DNA from: Clostridiales bacterium
Lineage (GTDB): Bacteria; Bacillota; Clostridia; Oscillospirales; Oscillospiraceae
Assembly: GCA_022785125.1 (NCBI GenBank)
Contig: JALFRA010000007.1
Coordinates: 186,001-250,000, forward strand
Reading direction: 5' to 3'
DNA: 64,000 nucleotides
Numbering within the stretch: position 1 is the stretch's first letter; the number at the start of each line of letters is the position of its first letter. Below the pieces are notes generated by a model, which had not been told where the DNA came from, did not search any database, and saw only the letters and a list, made by a program, of their open reading frames with translations. The position numbers and the translations under genes are program-made. Shown piece after piece: positions 17,428-25,959 of this stretch.

Positions 17428-18321
17428 TCAGGGCTTGCAGATGCCGCAGGGCGCATACCCCTGGTCGATCAATTCCTGCCGGGAGCCGGTGTAGTCCCGG
17501 CGGTTGGCATCGCTCATGGAGGCTGCTCCGGAACAGTCGGGGAAATGGAACTTCATGGAGCTGGTGTTGAGCACATAGGTGCCCTGCTCCTCCTCCGAGC
17601 CGCTGGTAGTCTGAGCGGGGGCGGAGGGCTGGGGGACCTCCTCCCCGCTGAGGGCGCTGAGGCCGGTGGCGTAGTCGATGGTGACGCCGGGCTGCACGTT
17701 ATAGGCGTACACGCAGAAGGTGACCCCTTCCCCGCTGTCCTCCACGCTGTAGCCCTCCATCAGCACCCCGGAGGCCACCAGATTGTCCCCCTCAAAGACG
17801 GGGGTCACCCGGTAGAGCACATGGTTGTCGGTCTCCTTCACATAGTCGGCCACCATGTTCTCAAAGGGCAGCATCCCGTCCACGTTTAAGTACCGGGTGC
17901 CGGTGATGAGGTTCTTGTTGTTGGCGTTCTCGCCGGTGAGCTGGAAGCCGATCAGGTGGCAGCGGTTGTACAGGTACTTGCCGTCCACGCAGTCGTACTT
18001 CACCGTCTGCCAGCCGGTGGGCTTCACCTGGCCGATGCTGCCCCGGTCCTCGGTGGGCATCAGGTCGGTGCCCACGCAGGCGTAGGCCACCCCGCACCGG
18101 CCCAACTCGTCCAGGTCGCTGTAGGACTCAAAGGAGTTGGTGGTGTAGTCCTCCTCTGTAAAGTAAGGAACGTTGTCATTGACCGCCACATAGGGATCGC
18201 CGCTATAGGCGGGCAGATCGGACAGGCCATGGACCTCACCCGTCTGGTCGGCCTGCCGGCACCCTGTCAGCAGGCTGCACAGCATGATCAGGGACAGAAG
18301 AGCGGCAGAAATTCGTTTCAT
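17428..18321 (-). CDS. Lipoprotein DNA/RNA non-specific endonuclease with an Ada-like metal-binding tail
   Basis: 297 residues. Lipobox LLTGC puts the lipidated cysteine at C21, so the enzyme sits outside on the membrane. The nuclease domain (about 60-235) matches the Endonuclea_NS_2/EndA group: YLYNRCHLIGFQLTGE with catalytic H122, then NNKNLITGTRYLNVDGM. Streptococcal EndA relatives degrade DNA during uptake or from neutrophil traps. A linker rich in Ser/Pro/Glu leads to a C-terminal module (FHFPDC ... GYAPCGICKP) like the zinc-binding Ada/SET-associated fold. It starts inside the stop of the preceding gene (ATGA). Confidence 0.85.
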   Translation of the reverse strand: MKRISAALLSLIMLCSLLTGCRQADQTGEVHGLSDLPAYSGDPYVAVNDNVPYFTEEDYTTNSFESYSDLDELGRCGVAYACVGTDLMPTEDRGSIGQVKPTGWQTVKYDCVDGKYLYNRCHLIGFQLTGENANNKNLITGTRYLNVDGMLPFENMVADYVKETDNHVLYRVTPVFEGDNLVASGVLMEGYSVEDSGEGVTFCVYAYNVQPGVTIDYATGLSALSGEEVPQPSAPAQTTSGSEEEQGTYVLNTSSMKFHFPDCSGAASMSDANRRDYTGSRQELIDQGYAPCGICKP

Positions 18322-18728
18322 CTGGTATAGACCTCCTTGGTCAGGGTTTTGTGGGAGGAGCCGGAAAAATCGGCGGCGGAGACCAGCCGGAACCCTGCCG
18401 CCGCCGGGTCAAAATCCAGATGCTGATCGGCGGGATAGGTCCGGTTCCATCTGTAAAGGAGAATCCCCTCCACCCTGTCCAGCACCTGGGCCAGAGGGGG
18501 AAACTCGGCAAAGCAGACCTCCCCCGCTCCCGCCCGGAGCAGAAAGTCCTCCGCCGGGCGCAGGTTTGCAGGGGCGGGGGCGAACTGTTTGGCGGTGTAG
18601 GGGCTGACCCACAGGGGCCCCTCCCCCGCCGCCGTCAGTAAATCGGCCCGCAGCAGCCGGTCCATGCTCTGTCGGCGGCCGTTGAAGGCCATGCCGTTTT
18701 TGTCGTCCACGCACAGCGCCAGGATCAT
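18318..18728 (-). CDS. Uncharacterised protein coupled to the nuclease
   Basis: 136 residues, no signal or membrane segment. The N-terminus ILALCVDDKNGMAFNGRRQS recalls short proteins that databases label 'ribonuclease Z', but no metallo-beta-lactamase motif is visible, so I do not assign that function. Conserved-looking central part is LLRADLLTAAGEGPLWVSPYTAKQF. It overlaps the nuclease gene by ATGA and is thus probably co-translated with it. Confidence 0.7.
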   Translation of the reverse strand: MILALCVDDKNGMAFNGRRQSMDRLLRADLLTAAGEGPLWVSPYTAKQFAPAPANLRPAEDFLLRAGAGEVCFAEFPPLAQVLDRVEGILLYRWNRTYPADQHLDFDPAAAGFRLVSAADFSGSSHKTLTKEVYTR

Positions 18729-18743
18729 GGCGGTCCCCCCTTC

Positions 18744-18780
18744 TAAAAAGGCGGAGAGCGGAGCCGGGCTCCGCTCTCCG
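18744..18780 (-). terminator. Rho-independent terminator of purB-pfkA
   Basis: CGGAGAGCGGAGC / GCTCCGCTCTCCG stem (13 bp) followed on the - strand by CCTTTTTA. Confidence 0.9.
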
Positions 18781-18795
18781 TTTGTGTGGCTTGGC

Positions 18796-19779
18796 TTACT
18801 GCACGCCGGTGAGGGCGCGCATGACGGTGTAGGTCTGCTGATCCAGACCCTTCTTCATCTGCAGGGCCTCGTGGATGTCGTAGTCCACATAGGACTCGCC
18901 GTCCATGGCCACCACCCGGCAGCTCTTGCCCTCGGCCAGCAGCCGCACGGCCTCATAACCCATGTAGGTGGCCGCCACCCGGTCCCGGAGGGAGGGCGCG
19001 CCGCCCCGCTGGACGTGGCCCAGGATGGTCACCCGGGTGTCCAGGGCGGTGGCCTCGTGGATGTGCTGGGCGATGTCGTAGGCGCCGCCCTTCACGCCCT
19101 CGGCCACGATGATCATGAAGTGGGTGCGGCCAGCCAGCCGGGCCCGGCGGATGGGCTCGATCAGGTCCTCCTCGTAGTTGACCACCTGCTCGGGCACCAC
19201 CACGGCGGTGGCGCCGCAGGCCACGCCCACGTTGAGGGCCACATGGCCGGCGTGACGGCCCATGACCTCCACCACGGAGCAGCGCTCGTGGGACTGCATG
19301 GTGTCCCGCAGCTTGTCGATGGACTCCAGGGCGGTGTTGCAGGCGGTGTCAAAACCGATGGTGTAAGTAGAGCAGGCGATGTCGTTGTCGATGGTGCCGG
19401 GGATGCCGATGACGCTCAGGCCCTTGTCGGCCAGGGTGAGCAGGCCCCGGAAGGTGCCGTCGCCGCCGATGCCCACCAGGGCGTCCAGCCCCAGCAGCTT
19501 GCAGGTGGCGGCGGCCCGCTCCCGGCCCACCTCGGACTTAAAGTCCTCGCTGCGGGCGGAGTAGAGCATGGTGCCGCCCCGGCGGGACAGACCGCTGACG
19601 CTGTCGAAGTCCAGGGGGATAAAATCGCCGTTGATCAGGCCGTGATAGCCACGGCGGATGCCGATACACTCAATACCCATATGGACGGCGGTACGAACCA
19701 CCGAACGGATGGCCGCGTTCATGCCGGGGGCGTCACCGCCGCTGGTAAATACGCCAATGCGCCGAACTGCCTTTTCCAT
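18796..19779 (-). CDS. pfkA: ATP-dependent 6-phosphofructokinase
   Basis: Glycolytic enzyme making fructose 1,6-bisphosphate; 327 residues. Seen: TSGGDAPGMNAAIR, GIGGDGTFRG (glycine after GGD means ATP type), PGTIDND with the catalytic aspartate, EVMGRHAGHVAL, and GHVQRGGAPS. The ATG at 19779 is preferred to the GTG directly before it, as AAGGAGG is 8 nt away. It lies 37 nt after purB, probably in one transcript. A second phosphofructokinase of PPi type is coded at 27661-28902. Confidence 0.96.
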   Translation of the reverse strand: MEKAVRRIGVFTSGGDAPGMNAAIRSVVRTAVHMGIECIGIRRGYHGLINGDFIPLDFDSVSGLSRRGGTMLYSARSEDFKSEVGRERAAATCKLLGLDALVGIGGDGTFRGLLTLADKGLSVIGIPGTIDNDIACSTYTIGFDTACNTALESIDKLRDTMQSHERCSVVEVMGRHAGHVALNVGVACGATAVVVPEQVVNYEEDLIEPIRRARLAGRTHFMIIVAEGVKGGAYDIAQHIHEATALDTRVTILGHVQRGGAPSLRDRVAATYMGYEAVRLLAEGKSCRVVAMDGESYVDYDIHEALQMKKGLDQQTYTVMRALTGVQ

Positions 19780-19816
19780 CACAATTTCCTCCTTGTTTTT
19801 CCCGTGATCCCTTGGT

Positions 19817-21256
19817 TTATACCTTCAGCTCCGCGGTCTTGCCCTCCAGAGCGTGGGGATAGCGCTGAAAGACCGGCTCCACCGCCTCCGTCAGGAACTC
19901 CTCCACCTGCTCCGGGCAGCGGCCGATGTAGCGGCCCGGCTCCAGATGGGCGGTGAGCTCCTCCCGGCTGAGCAGGTCGAAGGCCGGGTCCGCGGCGATG
20001 AGGTCGATCAGGTTGTTGGGCAGGCCCAGGTCCTTCACGTTGGCCCCCGCCTGCTGGCTGAGCACGCGGATGCGCTCGTGGAGGTCCTGCCGGTTGCCCC
20101 CCTTCTTGACGGCGTCCATCAGGATGTTCTCGCTGGCCATGAAGGGCAGCTCCTCCAGAACGTGCTTCTCAATGACCTTCTCATGGACCACCAGGCCGTC
20201 GGCCACGTTGGCCCAGATGTTGAGGATGGCGTCCACCGCCAGGAAGGCCTCGGGCACGGAAAGGCGCTTGTTGGCCGAGTCGTCCAGGGTGCGCTCAAAC
20301 CACTGGCCGGCGGCGGTGATGGCGGGGTTGACCGCGTCGGCCATCACATAGCGGGCCAGGGCGCAGATGCGCTCACAGCGCATGGGATTGCGCTTGTAGG
20401 GCATGGCGGAGGAGCCGATCTGGCTCTTCTCAAAGGGCTCCTCCACCTCCTTCAGGTGGCACAGCAGCCGCAGGTCGGTGGCGAATTTGCTGGCACTCTG
20501 GGCGATGGAGGACAGGGTGGAGAGCACCTGATAATCCGTCTTGCGGGAGTAGGTCTGCCCCGATACCGGCACAGTGGCCTCAAAGCCCATCTCGGCGGCG
20601 ATCCTGCGGTCCAGCTGACGGCATTTCTCATGGTCGCCGTCGAAGAGCTCCAGGAAGGAGGCCTGGGTGCCGGTGGTGCCCTTGCACCCCAGCAGCTTCA
20701 GAGAGGCGATGCGGTACTCCACGTCACTGAGGTCCAGCAGCAGCTCGTTCATCCACAGGGTGGCCCGCTTGCCCACGGTGACCAGTTGGGCGGGCTGGAA
20801 GTGGGTAAAGCCCAGGGTGGGCAGGGCCTTGTACCGCCGGGCAAAGGCGGCCAGCTTGTCCAGCACCCGCACGATCTCGTCCCGGACGAGGCACAGGCCC
20901 TCCCGCATGAGGATCACGTCGGTGTTGTCCCCCACATAGCAGCTGGTGGCCCCCAGGTGGATGATGGGCATGGCCTTGGGGCAGGCGTCGCCGTAGGTGT
21001 GGACGTGGGCCATCACGTCGTGGCGCAGCTTCTTTTCGTACTGGGCGGCCTTGTCGTAGTCGATGTCGGTGATATGAGCCTCCAGCTCCTCTACCTGCTG
21101 GGCGGTCACCGGCAGGCCCAACTCCATCTCGGCCCGGGCCAGGGCCACCCACAGCCGCCGCCAGGTGGTAAACTTCTTGTCCGGGGAGAAGATATACTGC
21201 ATCCGGTCACTGGCGTAGCGGGAGGAGAGGGGACTTTCATAGCGAGCGTGATCCAT
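19817..21256 (-). CDS. purB: Adenylosuccinate lyase
   Basis: Cleaves adenylosuccinate and SAICAR in purine synthesis; 479 residues, homotetramer in the family. Seen: HLGATSCYVGDNTD, TLGFTHFQPAQLVTVGKR (catalytic histidine region) and the fumarase-superfamily signature GSSAMPYKRNPMRCE. The start ATG has AGAGG 8 nt upstream. The clade with TLDDSANKRLSVPEAFLAVD near the middle is common in Clostridia. First gene before pfkA. Confidence 0.96.
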   Translation of the reverse strand: MDHARYESPLSSRYASDRMQYIFSPDKKFTTWRRLWVALARAEMELGLPVTAQQVEELEAHITDIDYDKAAQYEKKLRHDVMAHVHTYGDACPKAMPIIHLGATSCYVGDNTDVILMREGLCLVRDEIVRVLDKLAAFARRYKALPTLGFTHFQPAQLVTVGKRATLWMNELLLDLSDVEYRIASLKLLGCKGTTGTQASFLELFDGDHEKCRQLDRRIAAEMGFEATVPVSGQTYSRKTDYQVLSTLSSIAQSASKFATDLRLLCHLKEVEEPFEKSQIGSSAMPYKRNPMRCERICALARYVMADAVNPAITAAGQWFERTLDDSANKRLSVPEAFLAVDAILNIWANVADGLVVHEKVIEKHVLEELPFMASENILMDAVKKGGNRQDLHERIRVLSQQAGANVKDLGLPNNLIDLIAADPAFDLLSREELTAHLEPGRYIGRCPEQVEEFLTEAVEPVFQRYPHALEGKTAELKV

Positions 21257-21292
21257 GCCAAAAACCTCTTTTTTGTAAAATCAACTTTATAT

Positions 21293-21321
21293 AGTATACA
21301 ATAAAAAGCCTGCCGCCACAA
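21293..21321 (-). promoter_or_regulatory. Sigma-A promoter of purB-pfkA
   Basis: On the - strand TTGTGG, 17-nt spacer, TATACT. No purine operator could be recognised by eye. Confidence 0.55.
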
Positions 21322-21388
21322 GAAAAACTTCCTGGTGCGGTAAGGCGCTCCATTTCCGGTTTTTGAAAGGGATCGGCGGACAAAACGC

Positions 21389-21425
21389 AAAGCGGAGCCG
21401 CCGCATACCGCGGCAGCTCCGCTTT
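21389..21425 (-). terminator. Terminator hairpin after the anti-sigma-like gene
   Basis: Imperfect stem AAAGCGGAGC-GCCGC / GCGGC-GCTCCGCTTT, followed on the - strand by TGCGTTTTG. Confidence 0.7.
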
Positions 21426-21430
21426 TGCCG

Positions 21431-22492
21431 TCAGCGGACGGGCAGCTGGATCTGATAGCCGCCCCACCGGACACAGGCCACCTGTTCCAGATCCAGGGGG
21501 GCGTCAAAGACCTGCACCGCGCAGCCGTTCCCGTCGGGCGCGCTCCCTTTCAGAGCGGTGACGGCCCTCCCGTCCTTGAGCACCACTTCCAGAGGTCCCG
21601 CACCCGGCTCCACCCTGGGGTCGTTGGGCTGGGTGGCGGTATAGCGGGCGGTAAGGCTCAGGGGGGTGAGGGTCATTTCCTCCAGGGTAATGGTAAAGCC
21701 GTAGGTTTCGTCGGTCCAGGTCAGCCCGGCTACGTCCAGCTCCAGGCTGGGCCCCTGATCCGGCGTCCCCAGGTTCAGAGGGAAGTCGCCCTCAAAGATG
21801 GAGGTATAGTCCTTGTCCGGCGTCTGGAGCCACAGCCCGTGGAGGGTAAGCATCAGGGGCTGGCCGCCGCTGAAGACGGTGCCGTCCGGGTGGGAGGCCA
21901 GCCACAGCACCAGGTCCTTTTCGTTGTCGGTGGGGTCGTCGTCAGGCAGCACGTCCAGGGAGGAGGTGTAGTCCAGCCTGGCGCCGTCAGCCGCCGTCAG
22001 GGAGAGGAAGTGCTCCTGTTCTGGGCTAAACAGCTGATAGCAGCCCTCCTCCTCGGTGTAGTCGGGCAGAACCACCCCCTCCGGGGCCTGGATATGCAGG
22101 CGCAGATAGCAGAATTGCCGGTCCGCCAGGATGGCCACCGGGGTGATGGTGGCTCCGTTGCTGGTGACCCCCGTCCCCAGGGCGGTCCCCATCTGGTCCG
22201 CCGCCTCCAGCTGGGCGGAGGTGAGGGGCTGGGCGTCGTCGGCAAAGTAGTCCCGGAACATCTCCCCCGCCCCCAGGACGCGGCTTACCGCCAGGGCGGA
22301 CACGGTGAGGGCCGCCGCCACGGCGGCCGCCGTCAGCAGCCGCACCGGCAGCCGGTGCGGTTTGGTCTTTTTGTTTGTCATGCGTTTCATGGTCATCTCC
22401 CTGATCCGGGACGAGGAATAGGGGGTTTCTTCGTCCAGGTCCAGGGGCTGGGGCCGGTAGTCCTCCAGCAGGTCGAACCAGTCACCCTTCAT
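21431..22492 (-). CDS. DUF4179-type membrane protein, probable anti-sigma factor
   Basis: 353 residues: about 45 cytoplasmic residues with a basic stretch (KRMTNKKTKPHRLP), one transmembrane helix (LLTAAAVAAALTVSALAVS) and a large extracellular domain. In Clostridia such proteins are coded just after an ECF sigma factor and are thought to hold it at the membrane. The start ATG at 22492 has GGAGGG 8 nt upstream; the earlier ATG at 22498 is only 2 nt from it. It overlaps the sigma gene by 11 nt. Confidence 0.78.
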   Translation of the reverse strand: MKGDWFDLLEDYRPQPLDLDEETPYSSSRIREMTMKRMTNKKTKPHRLPVRLLTAAAVAAALTVSALAVSRVLGAGEMFRDYFADDAQPLTSAQLEAADQMGTALGTGVTSNGATITPVAILADRQFCYLRLHIQAPEGVVLPDYTEEEGCYQLFSPEQEHFLSLTAADGARLDYTSSLDVLPDDDPTDNEKDLVLWLASHPDGTVFSGGQPLMLTLHGLWLQTPDKDYTSIFEGDFPLNLGTPDQGPSLELDVAGLTWTDETYGFTITLEEMTLTPLSLTARYTATQPNDPRVEPGAGPLEVVLKDGRAVTALKGSAPDGNGCAVQVFDAPLDLEQVACVRWGGYQIQLPVR

Positions 22493-23033
22493 GTACATAT
22501 CCCTCCCTCGTCAACTGTTCCTTCAGCTTCATTCGTCCCCGCCGCAGCTTGGTCTTGACGGTGGACAGGTTCAGATCCATCCGGCGGGCGATCTCCGGCA
22601 TGGTCTGGGCGTAGTAGTAATAGCGGAGAAAGATCTCCCGCTCCTGATCGGGCAGGGCGTCCACCGCCGCCCGCACCAGCCGCCCCTCCTCCGCCCGGGC
22701 CAGCTGATCCGCCGGGTCGGCCTGACCGGGAATCTCCAGGGCCTCCCCCTCCAGGGGCAGGGTCCGCCCCACCTGACGCAGCCTGTTGCGGGCCTTGTGC
22801 CGGGCCACGGCGGCCAGCCATACCTTGATCTGACCGGGCCGCAGGTCCTCCGCCTGGTCCCAGGCGGCCAGAAACACGTCGGACACCACTTCTTCCCCGT
22901 CCTCCGGCGGCATGGCGCGGCCCAGAATATGCCACACCACCGCGGAGACATAGGGCAGATAGGCGTCCATCAGCTTCTCCAGCCCCGCCGGGTCTCCCGC
23001 CCGCAGCTGTCTGATGATGGTCGTCTCTCTCAT
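22482..23033 (-). CDS. ECF-type RNA polymerase sigma factor
   Basis: 183 residues. Region 2 spans about residues 18-85 (LEKLMDAYLPYVSAVVWHIL, DGEEVVSDVFLAAWDQ, WLAAVARHKARNRLR) and region 4 about 120-175 (ALPDQEREIFLRYYYYAQTM, ARRMDLNLSTVKTKLRRGR). It recognises promoters of a small regulon, usually including its own operon. Followed directly by its presumed anti-sigma partner; divergent from the BlaI gene. Confidence 0.92.
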   Translation of the reverse strand: MRETTIIRQLRAGDPAGLEKLMDAYLPYVSAVVWHILGRAMPPEDGEEVVSDVFLAAWDQAEDLRPGQIKVWLAAVARHKARNRLRQVGRTLPLEGEALEIPGQADPADQLARAEEGRLVRAAVDALPDQEREIFLRYYYYAQTMPEIARRMDLNLSTVKTKLRRGRMKLKEQLTREGYVHEG

Positions 23034-23113
23034 AGGGTCACTCCTTCGGGAAGTGGAAAGCGCTTTCGTCTATCATATCACAGCAGAGGCCGGAAAAGTT
23101 TCAGTGGTTTTGG

Positions 23114-23166
23114 TTGACAACTGTCTACCATTGTGCTATGCTCCAATCAGAAGAGGTAGACAACTG
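23114..23166 (+). promoter_or_regulatory. blaI promoter with duplicated operator
   Basis: TTGACA (23114-23119), 17-nt spacer, TATGCT (23137-23142). GACAACTGT occurs at 23116-23124, over the -35/spacer, and again at 23158-23166, 42 bp (four helical turns) downstream. GACA/TGTC half-sites resemble BlaI/MecI operators, so autoregulation by the encoded BlaI-like repressor is likely. Confidence 0.78.
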
Positions 23167-23188
23167 TACACCAATGGAGGGATGCCCT

Positions 23189-23566
23189 ATGAAGATCCAC
23201 CTGTCCGACGGCGAATGGAAGCTGATGGACCGCCTGTGGGAGGACGGTCCGGCCACCATCACCCAGCTGACCCACGCGCTGGAGGGGGAGACCGGCTGGT
23301 CCAAGCATACCATCATCACCATGCTCTCCCGGCTGGAGGCCAAGGGAGCGGTGACCCACCATGAGGAGGGCCGGGCCAAGGAGTACACCCCCCTGCTCCC
23401 CCGCCAGCAGGCGGAGGAGACCGCCACCCGCCACTTTCTGGACAAGGTATACGGCGGCAGCCTGGGGCTGATGATGAGCGCCCTGGTGGACAGCCGGGCT
23501 TTGACCCAGGAGGACATTGACCAGCTCTCCGCCATTCTGGAGCAGGCAAAGGAGGAGTCGTCATGA
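23189..23566 (+). CDS. BlaI/MecI/CopY family transcriptional repressor
   Basis: 125 residues: winged-helix DNA-binding domain (LSDGEWKLMDRLWEDGPATI, WSKHTIITMLSRLEAKGAV) and a C-terminal dimerisation helix ending in LSAILEQAKEESS. Relatives are released from DNA when cleaved after a signal from a BlaR1/MecR1 membrane protease. The ATG at 23189 has GGAGGG (23176-23181) and begins MKIHLSDGE as in the family. It overlaps the BlaR1-like gene by ATGA. Confidence 0.93.
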   Translation: MKIHLSDGEWKLMDRLWEDGPATITQLTHALEGETGWSKHTIITMLSRLEAKGAVTHHEEGRAKEYTPLLPRQQAEETATRHFLDKVYGGSLGLMMSALVDSRALTQEDIDQLSAILEQAKEESS

Positions 23567-25896
23567 AAGAAGTGGTCCTCACCGCGTCGGTGCTGATTTT
23601 AGCCCTGATCCTGTTCCGGTTTCTCTTCCGCACCGCCATCCCCCGCCGGGTGCAGTACGCCCTGTGGGCGCTGGTGCTGGTGCGGCTGCTGGTGCCGGTG
23701 CAGCTGCCCGCCCTGCCCGTTGTTTCGGTGCTGGATGTGAGCCGGCAGGCCGGGCAGCAGCTCACCGCCGTACTGGAGCGGCCGGTGGAGGTCCCCACCC
23801 AACCAGCCGCCGAACCGATTCCGGACAACACCCAGACCCAGGTGATCCAGAACATCCCCACCGCCGGAGAGAGCAGCGCCGCCCTCCCCGCCCCCACCGT
23901 CTCCCTGGCCCAGGTGCTGGACGTGGTGTGGAAGGTGGGTATGGCCGCTATGGCCGCCTTCTTCCTCCTTGCCAACCTGCGGTTCCGGCGGAGGCTGCGA
24001 AAGAGCCGGGTCCCCTTCCGGGCGGAGGGCTGTCCCCTGCCGGTGTATCTCAGCGACCGGCTCTCCTCCCCCTGTCTGGTGGGACTGGTGCGGCCCGCCA
24101 TTTACCTGACCCCCGCCGCCGTCCAGTCGGACCGTCTGGACTATGTGCTCCTCCATGAGCGCACCCACGCCAAGCATCTGGACTCCCTGTGGGCCCTGCT
24201 GCGGTGCGTGTGTCTCACCGTCTACTGGTTCCACCCCCTGGTGTGGGCGGCGGCGATCCTGTCCCGCGCCGACTGCGAGCTGGCCTGTGACGAGGGGGCC
24301 ATGGCGGCGCTGGACCACAGCGGGCGGCTGGCCTATGGCCGCACGTTGCTGGCCCTGGTGCCGGTGCGGGGCAAACCGACCAATCCTCTGCTGGCCGCCA
24401 CCACCATGACCTCCGGCAAGCGGCAGATGAAGGACCGCATCACCCGCATCGCCCACCAGAAGCGTCCCATCCTGGCCGCCGTGCTGGCGGCGGTGGTGCT
24501 GGCAGGTCTGGCGGCGGCCTGTACCTTCTCCGGACCCCGGACCGCCGTATATGAGGACGGGATCTTCACCCTGTCCCTTTCCGACCTGTCCCCCTACTCC
24601 GCCCCTGCCGTGCCCCAAAATCCCACCATCGAGCAGCACTTCGACCTGGACTCCTATGTTGAGCGCGGCGAAACCCCACCCTGGACCATGCGGGAGGGTC
24701 CCAGAAGCGAGAACGCCGGCGCCATGCTCTTCCTACAGCGCAAGCAGTCCGGCAGCATGGATGGGCTGCAGGAGACCTACCAGCTGTTTTACTACCTGGA
24801 CCTGATGGGCACCGACGGTTTCATCACCTCCTATCCCGGCGTGCCGTCGGAGCGGCAGGATGAATGGTTCTACGACCTGTTTGCCGTGGACGAGGAAGGA
24901 AACCGTTCCCTGCTGGCGGAGACCTACGGCAGCGCCGGCGGTCAGCTGCTGACCCAGGACCTGAACGGGGACGGGAAGGAGGAGCTGATCACCGACCGGC
25001 AGCTCCTGCTCCAGTGGGAGGATACCCTCTACGCCGTGAACTACGCCGACCTGCTGACCCAGCGCTGGCCCGCCTTCCGCACTCTGGAGGGGGCCAGACT
25101 GTCCGCCAGAGGCAGCTGTATCCTGCTTTCCGGCACGACGGAGGATGAAACCGGCACGATCACCTCCTTCCTGCGTACCCTCACCTTCAGCGGGGACACC
25201 CTCACGGTGGACCAGCCTGCCGCCGGGACCGGGGAACCTGTCGCCGTTCCACTGGAGGAGCTGACGGTGTATGAAGAGCTCAGCGACCCCCAGCCCGAGC
25301 CTTGGAGGGAGTCCATTCGGTTCGGCGCCAAGTTCGACGACCCGTTCTACTTCGGCCTCTACACCCTGAAGGACGGCACCTGTGTTCCCCGGATCACCCT
25401 GGAGAACGATGACGTGGTGCCCTCCTTTGACCGTCTCCCCCTGGGGGTCGTGTCCGGCAACCGGTGGCTGGACGACTTCCCCGCCCTGCTGGGCTACCAG
25501 GGCCTGCTGGCGGGCTGGAGCAATGACTCCAAGGAGGTCAACTGGACCATCGACCTGTACCGCTGGAACCAGGAGGAGGGTCTGGTCCGCTTCCTGCGGG
25601 CAGAGAGCACTCTCCGGGGAAATGTCAGCATGGTGGACCTGAACGGGGACGGGGACTGCGAGCTGATCACCGACAAGCAGCTCTTCTTCCGCCGGGACGG
25701 GACCATCTACACCGTCACCTATGCGGACTTTTTAAAGGAGCACTGGCCCGCCTTCCGCAGTCTGGACACCGCCGCCGCCGATCCCCTGGAGGGCTGCGTG
25801 GTGCTGGCGGGCACCTGCGCCGACGAAAACGGCCAGACCGTCTCCTTCTTCCGGCGGCTCTATCTGGAGGACTCCGGTCTGATCCTGGGGGATTGA
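23563..25896 (+). CDS. BlaR1-like M56 metallopeptidase with an unusual sensor half
   Basis: 777 residues. The N-terminal half is the M56 membrane protease: helices near residues 4-20, 30-45, 121-141 and a zinc site LHERTHAKHLDSL (HExxH) with the third ligand in ELACDEGAMAALD. After a last helix (PILAAVLAAVVLAGLAAACTF) the extracellular half is not a penicillin-binding domain. It carries two similar modules with acidic loops DLNGDGKEELITDRQLL and DLNGDGDCELITDKQLF, each followed by a YADLL/YADFL-WPAFR segment, like VCBS/FG-GAP calcium loops. It should sense a signal other than beta-lactam and trigger cleavage of the upstream repressor. Target genes are unknown. Confidence 0.85.
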   Translation: MKEVVLTASVLILALILFRFLFRTAIPRRVQYALWALVLVRLLVPVQLPALPVVSVLDVSRQAGQQLTAVLERPVEVPTQPAAEPIPDNTQTQVIQNIPTAGESSAALPAPTVSLAQVLDVVWKVGMAAMAAFFLLANLRFRRRLRKSRVPFRAEGCPLPVYLSDRLSSPCLVGLVRPAIYLTPAAVQSDRLDYVLLHERTHAKHLDSLWALLRCVCLTVYWFHPLVWAAAILSRADCELACDEGAMAALDHSGRLAYGRTLLALVPVRGKPTNPLLAATTMTSGKRQMKDRITRIAHQKRPILAAVLAAVVLAGLAAACTFSGPRTAVYEDGIFTLSLSDLSPYSAPAVPQNPTIEQHFDLDSYVERGETPPWTMREGPRSENAGAMLFLQRKQSGSMDGLQETYQLFYYLDLMGTDGFITSYPGVPSERQDEWFYDLFAVDEEGNRSLLAETYGSAGGQLLTQDLNGDGKEELITDRQLLLQWEDTLYAVNYADLLTQRWPAFRTLEGARLSARGSCILLSGTTEDETGTITSFLRTLTFSGDTLTVDQPAAGTGEPVAVPLEELTVYEELSDPQPEPWRESIRFGAKFDDPFYFGLYTLKDGTCVPRITLENDDVVPSFDRLPLGVVSGNRWLDDFPALLGYQGLLAGWSNDSKEVNWTIDLYRWNQEEGLVRFLRAESTLRGNVSMVDLNGDGDCELITDKQLFFRRDGTIYTVTYADFLKEHWPAFRSLDTAAADPLEGCVVLAGTCADENGQTVSFFRRLYLEDSGLILGD

Positions 25897-25909
25897 CCCC
25901 AATGAGAAA

Positions 25910-25940
25910 AGGCGGACGGCCATATGGCCGTCCGCCTCTT
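25910..25940. terminator. Bidirectional terminator
   Basis: 14-bp perfect stem AGGCGGACGGCCAT / ATGGCCGTCCGCCT with CTCTTTG on the + side and a T4 run on the - side; serves the BlaR1-like gene and the converging amidase gene. Confidence 0.85.
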
Positions 25941-25959
25941 TGCGTCTCGATGAAACGCC

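Noticed and set aside
18318-18728. Ribonuclease Z assignment
   Set aside because: No HxHxDH or other metallo-beta-lactamase motif and far too short; left as uncharacterised.
23563-25896. Beta-lactam resistance sensor
   Set aside because: No penicillin-binding SxxK/KTG domain in the C-terminal half and no beta-lactamase gene nearby.
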